NCBI GenBank assembly: GCA_945878375.1
Contig: CAMDWG010000018.1
Coordinates: forward strand, 1 to 64,000
DNA length: 64,000 nucleotides
Origin: Roseomonas mucosa
Lineage (GTDB): Bacteria > Pseudomonadota > Alphaproteobacteria > Acetobacterales > Acetobacteraceae
Direction of reading: 5' to 3'
Part shown: positions 1 to 9,390 of the stretch, in pieces
Layout of the letters: every line of letters begins with the position of its first letter
How positions within the stretch are numbered: the stretch's first letter is position 1
The notes under the pieces: model-generated
Seen by the model: the letters and a program-made list of their open reading frames with translations, nothing else
Database searches by the model: none
What the model was told of the DNA's origin: nothing
Made by a program: the position numbers and the translations under genes

Positions 1-24
1 ATGGCCGCGACACCGCCTGGGTCG

Positions 25-228
25 TCAGGCGGGGCGAAGGTCGGTGGCGGCGGCCTTGCCGCGCTCCATCACGACTTCGTAGGACAGCTTCTGCCCTTCA
101 TCGAGGCCGTTCATGCCGGCCTTCTGCACGGCGGTGATGTGCACGAACACATCCTTCCCGCCATCCGAAGGCACGATGAAGCCGAAGCCCTTCGTCGCGT
201 TGAACCACTTCACGGTGCCGATCGCCAT
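25..228 (-). CDS. Cold-shock protein, CspA family
   Basis: Sixty-seven residues forming a single cold-shock (OB-fold) domain, the normal length for the family. The nucleic-acid-binding motifs are visible: RNP1 as KGFGFI near residue 13 and RNP2 as VFVHI near residue 27, with the N-terminal GTVKWFN typical of bacterial Csp proteins. Such proteins bind single-stranded RNA or DNA in the cytoplasm and act as RNA chaperones or antiterminators. The ATG at 228 is preceded by AAGGAG in a G+C-rich leader. It is monocistronic and reads away from groESL. Whether it is cold-induced or constitutive cannot be told from the sequence. Confidence 0.97.
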   Translation of the reverse strand: MAIGTVKWFNATKGFGFIVPSDGGKDVFVHITAVQKAGMNGLDEGQKLSYEVVMERGKAAATDLRPA

Positions 229-482
229 GCGACCCGGGCTCCTTGTCCAAGATGTCCGGGCGCCGATCGCCGGGACGGAGCGCTACGCGGCGGCGGAAGC
301 TGGGGGCGGCCCGGGGGTCTTCCCGGTGGGCACGGCAAGCCGGAACGCGGAGGCCGGGCGAGATTGCCTGTCCGGGGAAAGCCAAGTCAAAGCAGCAAGG
401 CCGTGATCACGCGTTTGTCAGCGGGGGGTGCCCCGGGCGGTCCAGGGCAGCGCCGCTGTTCTGACGGGCGTTAAAACGCGAA
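229..482. other. Intergenic: csp leader/promoter region
   Basis: No gene of its own was seen between the csp start and the groEL terminator. The stretch must hold the csp promoter and 5' leader on the minus strand. The visible elements are the AAGGAG ribosome site and short G+C-rich palindromes just upstream of it. No convincing -35/-10 pair was found. Confidence 0.5.
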
Positions 483-508
483 GGGGGCGGGCCTTGCGGC
501 CCGCCCCC
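483..508 (-). terminator. Rho-independent-like terminator of groESL
   Basis: A perfect 11-bp stem (GGGGGCGGGCC paired with GGCCCGCCCCC) closes a 4-nt loop, 24 nt past the groEL stop. On the minus strand the stem is followed by an imperfect T-rich run (TTCGCGTTTT). It also separates groESL from the downstream csp gene on the same strand. Confidence 0.75.
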
Positions 509-532
509 CATGCACTCCGATCCCGTGGGGGA

Positions 533-2537
<2,005 letters not shown>

Positions 2538-2649
2538 AGCGTACCTCTCCTGACTGCTTCCGAATGCTTGGCAAGCTCTTCCGGAGATATGCGGGGTCCG
2601 GGCCTATTGCGCCCTTCGCCCGCCGCCAGCCGACCCATTGTGGCGCCGG

Positions 2650-2676
2650 TTAGCACTCCCCCCAGAGGAGTGCCAA
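2650..2676. promoter_or_regulatory. CIRCE operator 1 (HrcA binding site)
   Basis: TTAGCACTC-N9-GAGTGCCAA matches the CIRCE consensus TTAGCACTC-N9-GAGTGCTAA at 17 of 18 arm positions. It lies at the predicted transcription start of groES, downstream of the -10. HrcA repressor bound here would block initiation; hrcA itself is not in the window. Confidence 0.93.
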
Positions 2677-2677
2677 C

Positions 2678-2706
2678 GATCTAGGCCCGCGCTGTTGCGA
2701 CGTCAA
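2678..2706 (-). promoter_or_regulatory. groESL promoter (-35 TTGACG, -10 TAGATC)
   Basis: On the minus strand, TTGACG (2706-2701) is followed after 17 nt by TAGATC (2683-2678), about 140 nt before the groES start. Read with one more base, CTTGACG and CCTAGAT also resemble the CTTG-/CC-type heat-shock sigma-factor signature of alphaproteobacteria, so RpoH use is possible. The promoter sits exactly between two CIRCE elements. Confidence 0.6.
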
Positions 2707-2712
2707 GCACCC

Positions 2713-2739
2713 GCAGCACTCTCGGAGTGCGAGTGCTAA
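2713..2739. promoter_or_regulatory. CIRCE operator 2, upstream copy
   Basis: GCAGCACTC-N9-GAGTGCTAA: the right arm is perfect and the left arm differs from CIRCE at two positions. It ends 6 bp upstream of the -35 hexamer of the groESL promoter, so the promoter is bracketed by operators. Two bound HrcA dimers could cooperate or loop, or the upstream copy may be a decaying duplicate. Confidence 0.75.
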
Positions 2740-2889
2740 TGCTCTGGATTTCATGATTTTTCTTGCGATGTCTCCAAATCTTCATGGCATGCTTCCCATC
2801 CCGTCAGGGTGCGTCCCGGCATCCGGATGGGCGCAGGGAAGGACCCACCGGCCGCGTCGCGGCCCAGAGAAGCCTGAACAGGAGGCAGC

Positions 2890-3204
2890 ATGGACCGCAG
2901 CACCCCGGACCCGATCGTCCCCGGCCTGACCGAGCTTGAGCGCCTTGCCCGCTTTCCCCTGCTGTCGGATTGGCGACTGACCACGGCGGAGCTGCTGTAC
3001 CACCTGCCCGACCACCCCGGCGTCTTGCAGAGCTTCCTCTGGCAGAAGCACGACCTGGCGCCCCGCTTCCCCGAGCTTGGCCGCTTCCTCGATTTCTGGC
3101 GGCGGCAGATCGTGGCCCCGCTGCATTCCGTCCGCGTCGCCTCCGCCGCCCTGACCCGCCCGGCGGAGCTGCGCTATGCCGGCGGGCAGTTCCTGCTCCA
3201 ATAA
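2890..3204 (+). CDS. Usg family protein
   Basis: A 104-residue protein recognised by the Usg-like signature: LTTAELLYHLPDHP around residues 30-43, QSFLWQKHDLAPRFPEL, and LHSVRVAS near the C-terminus. The family is small, widespread in alphaproteobacteria and of unknown function; the name is historical. No signal peptide, membrane segment or catalytic motif is visible, so a cytoplasmic protein is likely. The ATG is preceded by AGGAGG 5 nt upstream. It lies downstream of and divergent from groESL, and 123 bp before the glycosyltransferase pair, with no obvious operon link. Confidence 0.85.
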   Translation: MDRSTPDPIVPGLTELERLARFPLLSDWRLTTAELLYHLPDHPGVLQSFLWQKHDLAPRFPELGRFLDFWRRQIVAPLHSVRVASAALTRPAELRYAGGQFLLQ

Positions 3205-3327
3205 GGCAGGACACTTCCCGCCCCGCAGCGCCGGTTGTAGTTTGGGGCTTCGCACCCCCGTGCCGATCGCCGGCCGGGGTCATCCGCGCCGCGGCCGCTT
3301 GCCGACCCGGCCGTGCCCGGAAGCAGC

Positions 3328-5040
3328 ATGTTCCAACGCACCGTCGCGGCCGCCACCTCCGCCTCCCTCGCGCTGATCGAATGGGGCAGCCGGTCCGCCC
3401 CGCGCGGCCTGCTGCTGGTGGCCCTGGTCGCGCTGCTCGCCTTCCTTCCCGGCTTTGCGGAGCTGCCCGTCACCGACCGTGACGAGGGCCGCTACGTCAT
3501 GGCGACGAAGCAGATGCTGGAGACGGGCGACCTCATCGACATCCGCAACCAGGACCTGCCCCGCTACAAGCAGCCAGCCGGCATCTATTGGTTGCAGGTC
3601 CTGGCCGTGACCGTGGCGGGCGAGGGCACTGCTTCCGCCATCGGCATCTACCGCCTGCCTTCCCTGCTCGGCGCCATCGCGGCGTCGATGCTCGCCTGGT
3701 GGAGCTTCGCGCCGCTGATCGGCCGGCGCGCCGCGCTGCTCGGCGCCATGCTGCTCGCGGCGTCGCTGCTGCTGGGGGTGGAAGCGCGGATCGCCAAGAC
3801 CGATGCCGCGCTGCTGGCCACCACCATGCTTGGCCTGGGCGTGCTGGTGCGCGCCTTCCTCGACCCGCGCGCGGTGCGGGACAGCCGGCTCGGCTATGTC
3901 TTCTGGATCGCGATCGGGCTCGGCGCGATGATCAAGGGGCCGCTCACGCTGCTGGTGCTGGCCCTTGGTGCGGTCGGGCTTTCGGTGGCCGGGCGGTCGC
4001 TCCGCTGGCTCGGCGCCCTGCGCCCGGGCCTTGGCATCCTCATCGCGCTGGCCATCGCGCTGCCCTGGTATGTCGCCATCGCCATCCGCTCCGAAGGCGC
4101 CTTCTTCGCCACCGCGCTCGGCTGGAACGCGCTCGGCAAGGTGACAGAGGTGCATCAGGGCCATGGCGGGCCGCCCGGCTTCTATTCGGGCCTCGTCTGG
4201 ATCACCTTCTGGCCGGCCGCGCCGTTCCTCGCGGCCCTGCTCGGCTGGGTCTGGTCCAGCCGTCGCCGGGCCGAGGTGCAGGCGCTGCTCGCCCTTATCC
4301 TCCCGCTCTGGATCATGTTCGAGGCGGTGGCAACCAAGCTGCCGCACTATGTCCTGCCCGCCTATCCGGCGCTGGCCATGCTGGTGGCGCTGGCGCTGAC
4401 CGATATCGGCACCCTGGCGCGGGGCTGGTGGAGCCGCCTCGTCACCCACGGATTCTGGCTGCTGCCGGCCGGGCTGCTGGCCGGGGGCGTCGGCCTGTCG
4501 ATCTGGTTCGAGGGGCGGTTGCCGCTCGCCGCCATTCCCATCCTGCTGCTGGCCGTCGCGGTGGGGGCGGTCGCGACTGCCGTCAGCCGCCGCGCGGCTG
4601 AGGCGACGGTGCCGGTCGCGGTGGCTGCTGCTTTGCTCACCTGGGCCGGCGCCTGGCCGCTTGTCGCGCGGCTCGACACCTTCTGGCCCTCGCCGCGCAT
4701 GGCGGAGGCCGCGCAGCGCGTGCTGGGCTGCCCCGATCCGCGCATCGCCACCGCCGGGTACCATGAGCCGAGCTTCGTCTTCCTGACCCGCACCGACACG
4801 CTGCTGGCCAATGGTGGCGCCGCCGTGGCCGATTTCCTGGCCGAAGGCGGCTGCCGCCTCGGCTTCGTGGATGCGGCGCCGGGCCGTCGTGGCCGGCCCT
4901 CGGACGAAAGCGCCTTCCTCGCCCGCCTTGCGGAGCGCGGCCTGCGCGCCGAGCAGCTGGACATGGTGGAAGGCCGCAACCTGAACGGCGCGCGGCTGCG
5001 GCAGATGGGCCTCTGGCGCTTGGCGGAGGCCCCCCGATGA
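3328..5040 (+). CDS. ArnT-like membrane glycosyltransferase (GT39/GT83)
   Basis: A polytopic protein of 570 residues. After the first membrane helix comes the family signature VTDRDEGRYVMATKQML, whose acidic pair in the first periplasmic loop is the catalytic region of PMT/ArnT enzymes. These use undecaprenyl-phosphate sugars to glycosylate lipid A, other lipids or proteins on the periplasmic face. About eleven hydrophobic stretches precede a soluble C-terminal domain. The ATG at 3328 is chosen because GGAAG lies 4 nt upstream; a GTG at 3313 would add five residues. The stop overlaps the next gene (ATGA), which probably supplies the lipid-linked sugar. Acceptor and sugar are unknown. Confidence 0.85.
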   Translation: MFQRTVAAATSASLALIEWGSRSAPRGLLLVALVALLAFLPGFAELPVTDRDEGRYVMATKQMLETGDLIDIRNQDLPRYKQPAGIYWLQVLAVTVAGEGTASAIGIYRLPSLLGAIAASMLAWWSFAPLIGRRAALLGAMLLAASLLLGVEARIAKTDAALLATTMLGLGVLVRAFLDPRAVRDSRLGYVFWIAIGLGAMIKGPLTLLVLALGAVGLSVAGRSLRWLGALRPGLGILIALAIALPWYVAIAIRSEGAFFATALGWNALGKVTEVHQGHGGPPGFYSGLVWITFWPAAPFLAALLGWVWSSRRRAEVQALLALILPLWIMFEAVATKLPHYVLPAYPALAMLVALALTDIGTLARGWWSRLVTHGFWLLPAGLLAGGVGLSIWFEGRLPLAAIPILLLAVAVGAVATAVSRRAAEATVPVAVAAALLTWAGAWPLVARLDTFWPSPRMAEAAQRVLGCPDPRIATAGYHEPSFVFLTRTDTLLANGGAAVADFLAEGGCRLGFVDAAPGRRGRPSDESAFLARLAERGLRAEQLDMVEGRNLNGARLRQMGLWRLAEAPR

Positions 5041-5792
5041 CGCCGCGCCTGACGGTCCTGATCCCGGTCCGGGACGAGGAAGACAATATCCTTCCCCTGG
5101 TGGAGGAGATCGAGGCCGCGCTCGGCCCCTTGGTGCCCTATGAGATCCTGTATGTGAATGACGGATCGACGGACGGGACGGAAAGCGCGGTGCTCCGCGC
5201 GGCGGCTGGCCGGCCGCAGCTGCGCCTGCTGGCGCTCGACCGCAATTCCGGCAAGGCGGAAGCGCTGCGTGCAGGGGCGCAGGCGGCCCATGGCGAGCTG
5301 ATCGTGCTGATCGACGGCGACGGGCAGAACAACCCGGCCGACATCCCGCGCCTGCTGGCCGCCTTCGACACGGCGCCCGGCGCGGGGCTGGCCATGGCGC
5401 AGCGCGTGGGTCGCAAGGACACCGCCTTCAAGCGCTGGCAGTCGCGCACCGCCAATGCCATCCGCAAGCGCCTGCTGCGGGACGACACGCGCGATGCCGG
5501 CTGCGGCTTTGCCCTGCTGCCGCGCGATGTCTTCCGCAGCCTGCCCGTCTTCGCCGGCATGCACCGCTTCCTGCCCGCCCTGGTCCGGCGCGAGGGAAGG
5601 CCGGTGGTCTTCGTGGATGTGGTGGACCGGCCGCGCCGCGCGGGCGTGTCGAAATACGGCTTCTTCGACCGGCTCTGGGTGGGCATCGCCGACATGTTCG
5701 GCGTGTTGTGGCTGATCCGCCGGCGCGGCCGCGTCGGCACGGCGGCGGAGCTTACCCCTCCACCACCCGCCCGGCCCGATGCCGCCGCATGA
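5037..5792 (+). CDS. Family 2 glycosyltransferase, DPM1/ArnC-like
   Basis: A 251-residue GT-A fold enzyme: LTVLIPVRDEEDNI at the N-terminus, the YVNDGSTDGT nucleotide-binding segment, and the DGDGQNNPADIP metal-binding motif near residue 90. A basic C-terminal region with SKYGFFDRL is typical of polyprenyl-phosphate sugar transferases. It lacks the two C-terminal membrane helices found in ArnC, so it resembles the soluble dolichol-phosphate-mannose-synthase-like subgroup. Its ATG overlaps the stop of the ArnT-like gene; probably this enzyme loads the sugar onto undecaprenyl phosphate and the ArnT-like protein uses it. Confidence 0.88.
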   Translation: MTPRLTVLIPVRDEEDNILPLVEEIEAALGPLVPYEILYVNDGSTDGTESAVLRAAAGRPQLRLLALDRNSGKAEALRAGAQAAHGELIVLIDGDGQNNPADIPRLLAAFDTAPGAGLAMAQRVGRKDTAFKRWQSRTANAIRKRLLRDDTRDAGCGFALLPRDVFRSLPVFAGMHRFLPALVRREGRPVVFVDVVDRPRRAGVSKYGFFDRLWVGIADMFGVLWLIRRRGRVGTAAELTPPPPARPDAAA

Positions 5793-5800
5793 TATGGGGT

Positions 5801-5823
5801 GGCCGAAGGTGAAACCTTCGGCC
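5801..5823. terminator. Hairpin between convergent genes
   Basis: A perfect 10-bp stem (GGCCGAAGGT with ACCTTCGGCC) and a GAA loop fill the 33-bp gap between the glycosyltransferase and the convergent TVP38-like gene. There is no T-tract on either strand, so it is at best a weak bidirectional terminator. It also forms the end of repeat copy 4. Confidence 0.5.
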
Positions 5824-5911
5824 CCTCAATCGCCGGCGCAGCCATCCGGCCGCTTGGCTTCGCCGCACTGGCGGCGGGCCGCATTCGCGGCCTCGGCGGC
5901 CTGGGGCCGCC
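5801..5911 (-). repeat. Dispersed four-hairpin repeat, family 1, copy 4
   Basis: Read on the minus strand it holds the hairpins GGCGGCC/GGCCGCC, GGCCGC-GAAT-GCGGCC and CGCCGC-CAGT-GCGGCG, then the linker AAGCCAA and a fourth hairpin GCGGCC/GGCTGC. It ends with a GATTGAGG-type tail and a 10-bp hairpin at 5801-5823. It shares the GAAT loop and the linker with copies at 9295, 14130, 16740 and 46881. This copy overlaps the 3' end of the TVP38-like gene and encodes its last 30 or so residues. Confidence 0.8.
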
Positions 5912-6623
5912 GCAGGTCGGTCTTTTGGCCGGCGGACATCAGCCTAAAGCCGAGCCACATGCTCAGCCCCAGCAGCGCCACCGAAAGCCCGATCTGCCAG
6001 GCGCCATCCACCCGGATGCCCTTGCCGAGCAGGGCGAAGACCAGCGTCTGCGGCAGGTAGCCCAAGGCAGACGCCGCCAGGAACGGCGCCACCCGCAGCC
6101 CCGCCATCCCCGCCAGCGTGTTCAGCGCCAGGTTGTTGCCAACCGGCAACAGCCGCAGTGCCAACGTGGTGCCGAAGGGGCTGCCCGCCAGCGTGTCCTT
6201 CAGCGGGCGCAGCCGGTGGCCGAAGCGCCCCGCCAGCCGCCGCTCCGCCCAGTCCCTTCCCAGCAGCCGCGCCCAGCCATAGGCCGCGACGCAGCCCAGC
6301 AGCGTCGCCGCCAGCGCCACCCCGGTGCCGAGTGCCGCGCCGAAGGCATAGCCGCCGAGGAAGGCGATGCTCTGCCGCGGCAGGCCGATCGCCGTCACCG
6401 CGGCGCCGACGGCGATGAAGACGATCTCACCCCACAGGCCTTCGTCGCGGACATAGCGGTCCACCCAGTCGGTGCCGGGCACACCCCCCATCTCGCGCAG
6501 CGCGATGCCGAGCAGCAGCAGCCCGCCCGCCAGCAGCAGCAGCTTGGAAAGGGCCTTCCAGCGCCCGCGGGCCTCGCCCGCCGGGGCGGGCTGGTCTTGT
6601 GCATCGGGCCGGTCTGGCGACAT
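5826..6623 (-). CDS. TVP38/TMEM64 family (VTT domain) membrane protein
   Basis: A 265-residue integral membrane protein with a hydrophilic N-terminal 25 residues and about six hydrophobic segments. The VTT/SNARE-associated core includes GGYAFGAALG near residue 90 and the LLPVGNNLALNTLAGM segment near 160. The family is related to DedA and is linked to lipid scrambling or membrane homeostasis. The ATG at 6623 replaces a longer frame beginning at TTG 6710. The C-terminal tail after LMSAGQK is encoded by a dispersed repeat and includes QAAEAANAARRQCGEAK, so the native C-terminus has probably been replaced or extended. It diverges from the heme A synthase gene. Confidence 0.82.
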   Translation of the reverse strand: MSPDRPDAQDQPAPAGEARGRWKALSKLLLLAGGLLLLGIALREMGGVPGTDWVDRYVRDEGLWGEIVFIAVGAAVTAIGLPRQSIAFLGGYAFGAALGTGVALAATLLGCVAAYGWARLLGRDWAERRLAGRFGHRLRPLKDTLAGSPFGTTLALRLLPVGNNLALNTLAGMAGLRVAPFLAASALGYLPQTLVFALLGKGIRVDGAWQIGLSVALLGLSMWLGFRLMSAGQKTDLRRPQAAEAANAARRQCGEAKRPDGCAGD

Positions 6624-6733
6624 CGGGGCCGGGTAGCAGCGGGGTGCCCGGGCGGCAAGCAGCGGAAGTTCGCATCCAGGATCACGCGGGGGAGGTGGGC
6701 GAGCGCCCAACCCGTCCCTAATATGAGGCCACC

Positions 6734-7858
6734 ATGCCCTTCGACCTCCGCTCCCCCACCCCCGCCGACAACCTCCAGCCCGCCGGTCTGCCGGCTGGCC
6801 ACCCCCTAGGCGGCGCGCCGCGCGCCGTGGCGTTCTGGCTGCTGGGCGTGGCGGGGCTGGTCTGGATCATGGTCGCGATCGGGGGCGCCACCCGGCTGAC
6901 CGGCTCGGGCCTATCCATCATGGAATGGGCGCCGCTGTCGGGCATCCTGCCGCCCCTGACCGAGGCGGAGTGGACCCGGCTCTACGACCTCTATCGCACG
7001 ATCCCGCAATACCAGTTGCAGAACCAGGGCTTCGGGATGGAGGGGTTCAAGGAGATCTTCTGGCTGGAATGGATCCACCGCCTATGGGGCCGGCTGATCG
7101 GGCTGGCCTATGCGGCCGGGCTCGTCTGGTTCTGGCTGCGCGGGCGCATCCCGGCCGGCTACAAGCCGGCGCTGCTCGGGCTGCTGGCGCTGGGCGGGCT
7201 GCAGGGCGCGATCGGCTGGTACATGGTCGCCTCCGGCTTCGAGGCGGGGCGGACCGAGGTCTCGCCCTATCGTCTGGTGATCCATCTCGGCCTCGCGCTG
7301 GTGATCTATTGCGCGCTGCTCTGGACCGCGCTCGGGCTGCTGCGGCCGGGGCGTGATGCGCCGGCGGCGGCGCGGCCGGTGCGGCGGATGGTGCAGGTCA
7401 CCTTCTGGTGCGTGGCCGCAGCCATGCTCGCAGGCGGCTTCGTCGCCGGCATCCGCGCCGGCTTCACCTACAACACCTTCCCCCTGATGGACGGCCGGCT
7501 GGTGCCGGAGGGGTATCTGGACCTCGCGCCGCTGTGGAAGAACATGACGGCCAATATCGCCGCCGTGCAGTTCAACCACCGGCTGCTGGCGACCCTCGCG
7601 GGCCTCGTGGCGGTGGGTGCGGTCTGGGCCGCCTTCCGCCGCCTGCCCGACGGCTTCGCCCGCCGCGCGGTGATCGGGCTGGGCCTGGCGGTCGCGCTGC
7701 AATACGCGCTGGGCGTGGCCACCCTGCTTTATGTCGTGCCGGTCGGGCTCGGTACGCTGCACCAGGCCACCGCGGTGCTGGTGCTGACCGCGGGGCTCAT
7801 CGCGCTGCACGCCCTGAGGCCCGCCGCCGCCACATCCCAGCTGAGGACCGACGCGTGA
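6734..7858 (+). CDS. ctaA: Heme A synthase, COX15/CtaA type 2
   Basis: A 374-residue membrane protein with eight predicted helices that oxidises the C8 methyl group of heme O to give heme A for aa3-type cytochrome oxidase. The type 2 (COX15) features are visible: GSGLSIMEWAPLSGILPP after helix 1, the EWIHRLWGR heme-histidine motif near residue 116, VIHLGLALV, QFNHRLLA and GTLHQATAV, supplying the conserved histidines. The length fits alphaproteobacterial and mitochondrial proteins. GAGG lies 6 nt before the ATG. The stop overlaps the GTG start of tldD (GTGA). The gene implies aerobic respiration with heme-A oxidases. Confidence 0.96.
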   Translation: MPFDLRSPTPADNLQPAGLPAGHPLGGAPRAVAFWLLGVAGLVWIMVAIGGATRLTGSGLSIMEWAPLSGILPPLTEAEWTRLYDLYRTIPQYQLQNQGFGMEGFKEIFWLEWIHRLWGRLIGLAYAAGLVWFWLRGRIPAGYKPALLGLLALGGLQGAIGWYMVASGFEAGRTEVSPYRLVIHLGLALVIYCALLWTALGLLRPGRDAPAAARPVRRMVQVTFWCVAAAMLAGGFVAGIRAGFTYNTFPLMDGRLVPEGYLDLAPLWKNMTANIAAVQFNHRLLATLAGLVAVGAVWAAFRRLPDGFARRAVIGLGLAVALQYALGVATLLYVVPVGLGTLHQATAVLVLTAGLIALHALRPAAATSQLRTDA

Positions 7859-9285
7859 CCGACGCACTGGCTGCCACCGACGCGCTGTTCTTCTCCACCC
7901 TGGACCGCGCGGCCGCGGAAAGGCTGACCGCCGCCGCCGCGCAGGGCGCGGAGGATGGGGAGCTGTTCCTGGAACACCGCGAAAGCGAGGCCATCAGCCT
8001 GGAGGATGGGCGCATCCGCAGCGCATCCTTCGACGCGACGCGCGGCTTCGGCCTGCGCGCCGTGGCCGGGGAGGCTGCGGGCTACGCGCATGCCGCTGAA
8101 CTCAGCGAAGCCGCGCTGGCGCGGGCGGCGGAGACGGTGAAGGCGGTCGCGTCTGGCCATTCCGGCACGCTGGATGTCGCGCCGCGCGCGACCAACACGC
8201 AGCTCTACTCCGACCTCAACCCGCTCGCGGCGATGGAATTCTCCGCCAAGACCGGGATGCTGATGGCGATCGATGCCTATGCGCGGGCGAAGGATCCGCG
8301 CGTGAAGCAGGTGATGGCCTCCATCACCGGCGAATGGCAGGCGGTGCAGATCCTGCGCCCCGATGGCCGCCGCGTGGCCGATCTCCGCCCGCTGGTGCGG
8401 ATGAACATCGCCGTGGTGGTGGAGTCGAATGGCCGGCGTGAGACCGGCAGCTTCGGCACCGGCGGGCGCTTCGCCTATGACCGCGTGCTGAACGAGGCGA
8501 CCTGGAAGGCAGCGGTGGATGAGGCGCTGCGCCAGGCGCTGGTCAACCTCGATGCCGTGCCCGCCCCGGCCGGTGAGATGGAAGTGGTGCTCGGCCCCGG
8601 CTGGCCCGGAATCCTGCTGCATGAGGCGATCGGGCATGGGCTGGAAGGCGACTTCAACCGCAAGAAGACCAGCGCCTTCGCGGGTCTGCTCGGCCAGCGT
8701 ATCGCCGCACCCGGCGTGACGGTGGTGGATGACGGCACGCTGCCCGACCGGCGCGGTTCGCTGACCGTGGATGACGAAGGCACGCCGTCTGGCCGCACCA
8801 CGCTGATCGAGGACGGCATCCTGGTGGGCTTCCTGCAGGACCGGCAGAATGCGCGGCTGATGGGCGTCGCCCCCACCGGCAATGGCCGTCGGCAGAGCCA
8901 CGCGCATATCCCGATGCCGCGCATGACCAACACCGTGATGCTCGGCGGCGCGCATGATCCGGCGGAGGTCATCGCCAGCGTGAAGCGCGGCATCTACGCC
9001 GTGAATTTCGGCGGCGGGCAGGTGGACATCACCAGCGGCAAATTCGTCTTCTCCGCCAGCGAGGCCTATCTGATCGAGGACGGGAAGCTGGGCGCGCCGG
9101 TGAAGGGCGCGACGCTGATCGGCAATGGGCCGGATGCGCTGACCAAGGTGGCGATGGTCGGCAACGACATGGGCCTCGACCCCGGCATCGGCACCTGCGG
9201 CAAGCAGGGGCAGGGCGTGCCGGTGGGCGTCGGCCAGCCCACGCTGAAGATGACCGGCCTGACCATCGGCGGCACGGCGATGTAG
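7855..9285 (+). CDS. tldD: Metalloprotease TldD
   Basis: A 476-residue member of the TldD/PmbA (U62) family. The zinc site is HEAIGHGLEGD near residue 260 (HExxxH type), and the C-terminal half holds the conserved QVDITSGKF and GMDPG-like LDPGIGTCGK segments. With TldE (PmbA) it forms a protease that trims small peptides such as microcin precursors and degrades CcdA-like antitoxins; the partner gene is not in the window. The GTG at 7855 overlaps the heme A synthase stop and has GAGGA 7 nt upstream. A longer frame upstream is a shadow of ctaA. Confidence 0.96.
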   Translation: MTDALAATDALFFSTLDRAAAERLTAAAAQGAEDGELFLEHRESEAISLEDGRIRSASFDATRGFGLRAVAGEAAGYAHAAELSEAALARAAETVKAVASGHSGTLDVAPRATNTQLYSDLNPLAAMEFSAKTGMLMAIDAYARAKDPRVKQVMASITGEWQAVQILRPDGRRVADLRPLVRMNIAVVVESNGRRETGSFGTGGRFAYDRVLNEATWKAAVDEALRQALVNLDAVPAPAGEMEVVLGPGWPGILLHEAIGHGLEGDFNRKKTSAFAGLLGQRIAAPGVTVVDDGTLPDRRGSLTVDDEGTPSGRTTLIEDGILVGFLQDRQNARLMGVAPTGNGRRQSHAHIPMPRMTNTVMLGGAHDPAEVIASVKRGIYAVNFGGGQVDITSGKFVFSASEAYLIEDGKLGAPVKGATLIGNGPDALTKVAMVGNDMGLDPGIGTCGKQGQGVPVGVGQPTLKMTGLTIGGTAM

Positions 9286-9294
9286 GCGGCTCGG

Positions 9295-9390
9295 GCGACC
9301 GGCGTAGCCGGTCGAGCGGCCGAATGGCCGCCGCCGCAAGTGCGGCGTAGCCAAGGCCGCGCATGCGGCCGCCCGGCGATTGAGGGCATC
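9295..9390 (+). repeat. Dispersed four-hairpin repeat, family 1, copy 1
   Basis: The order is GACCGGC/GCCGGTC, GCGGCC-GAAT-GGCCGC, CGCCGC-AAGT-GCGGCG, linker TAGCCAA, then GGCCGC-GCAT-GCGGCC and a tail CGATTGAGGGCATC. It fills the space between tldD and the convergent carrier gene and overlaps the latter's stop codon by two bases. Confidence 0.85.
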
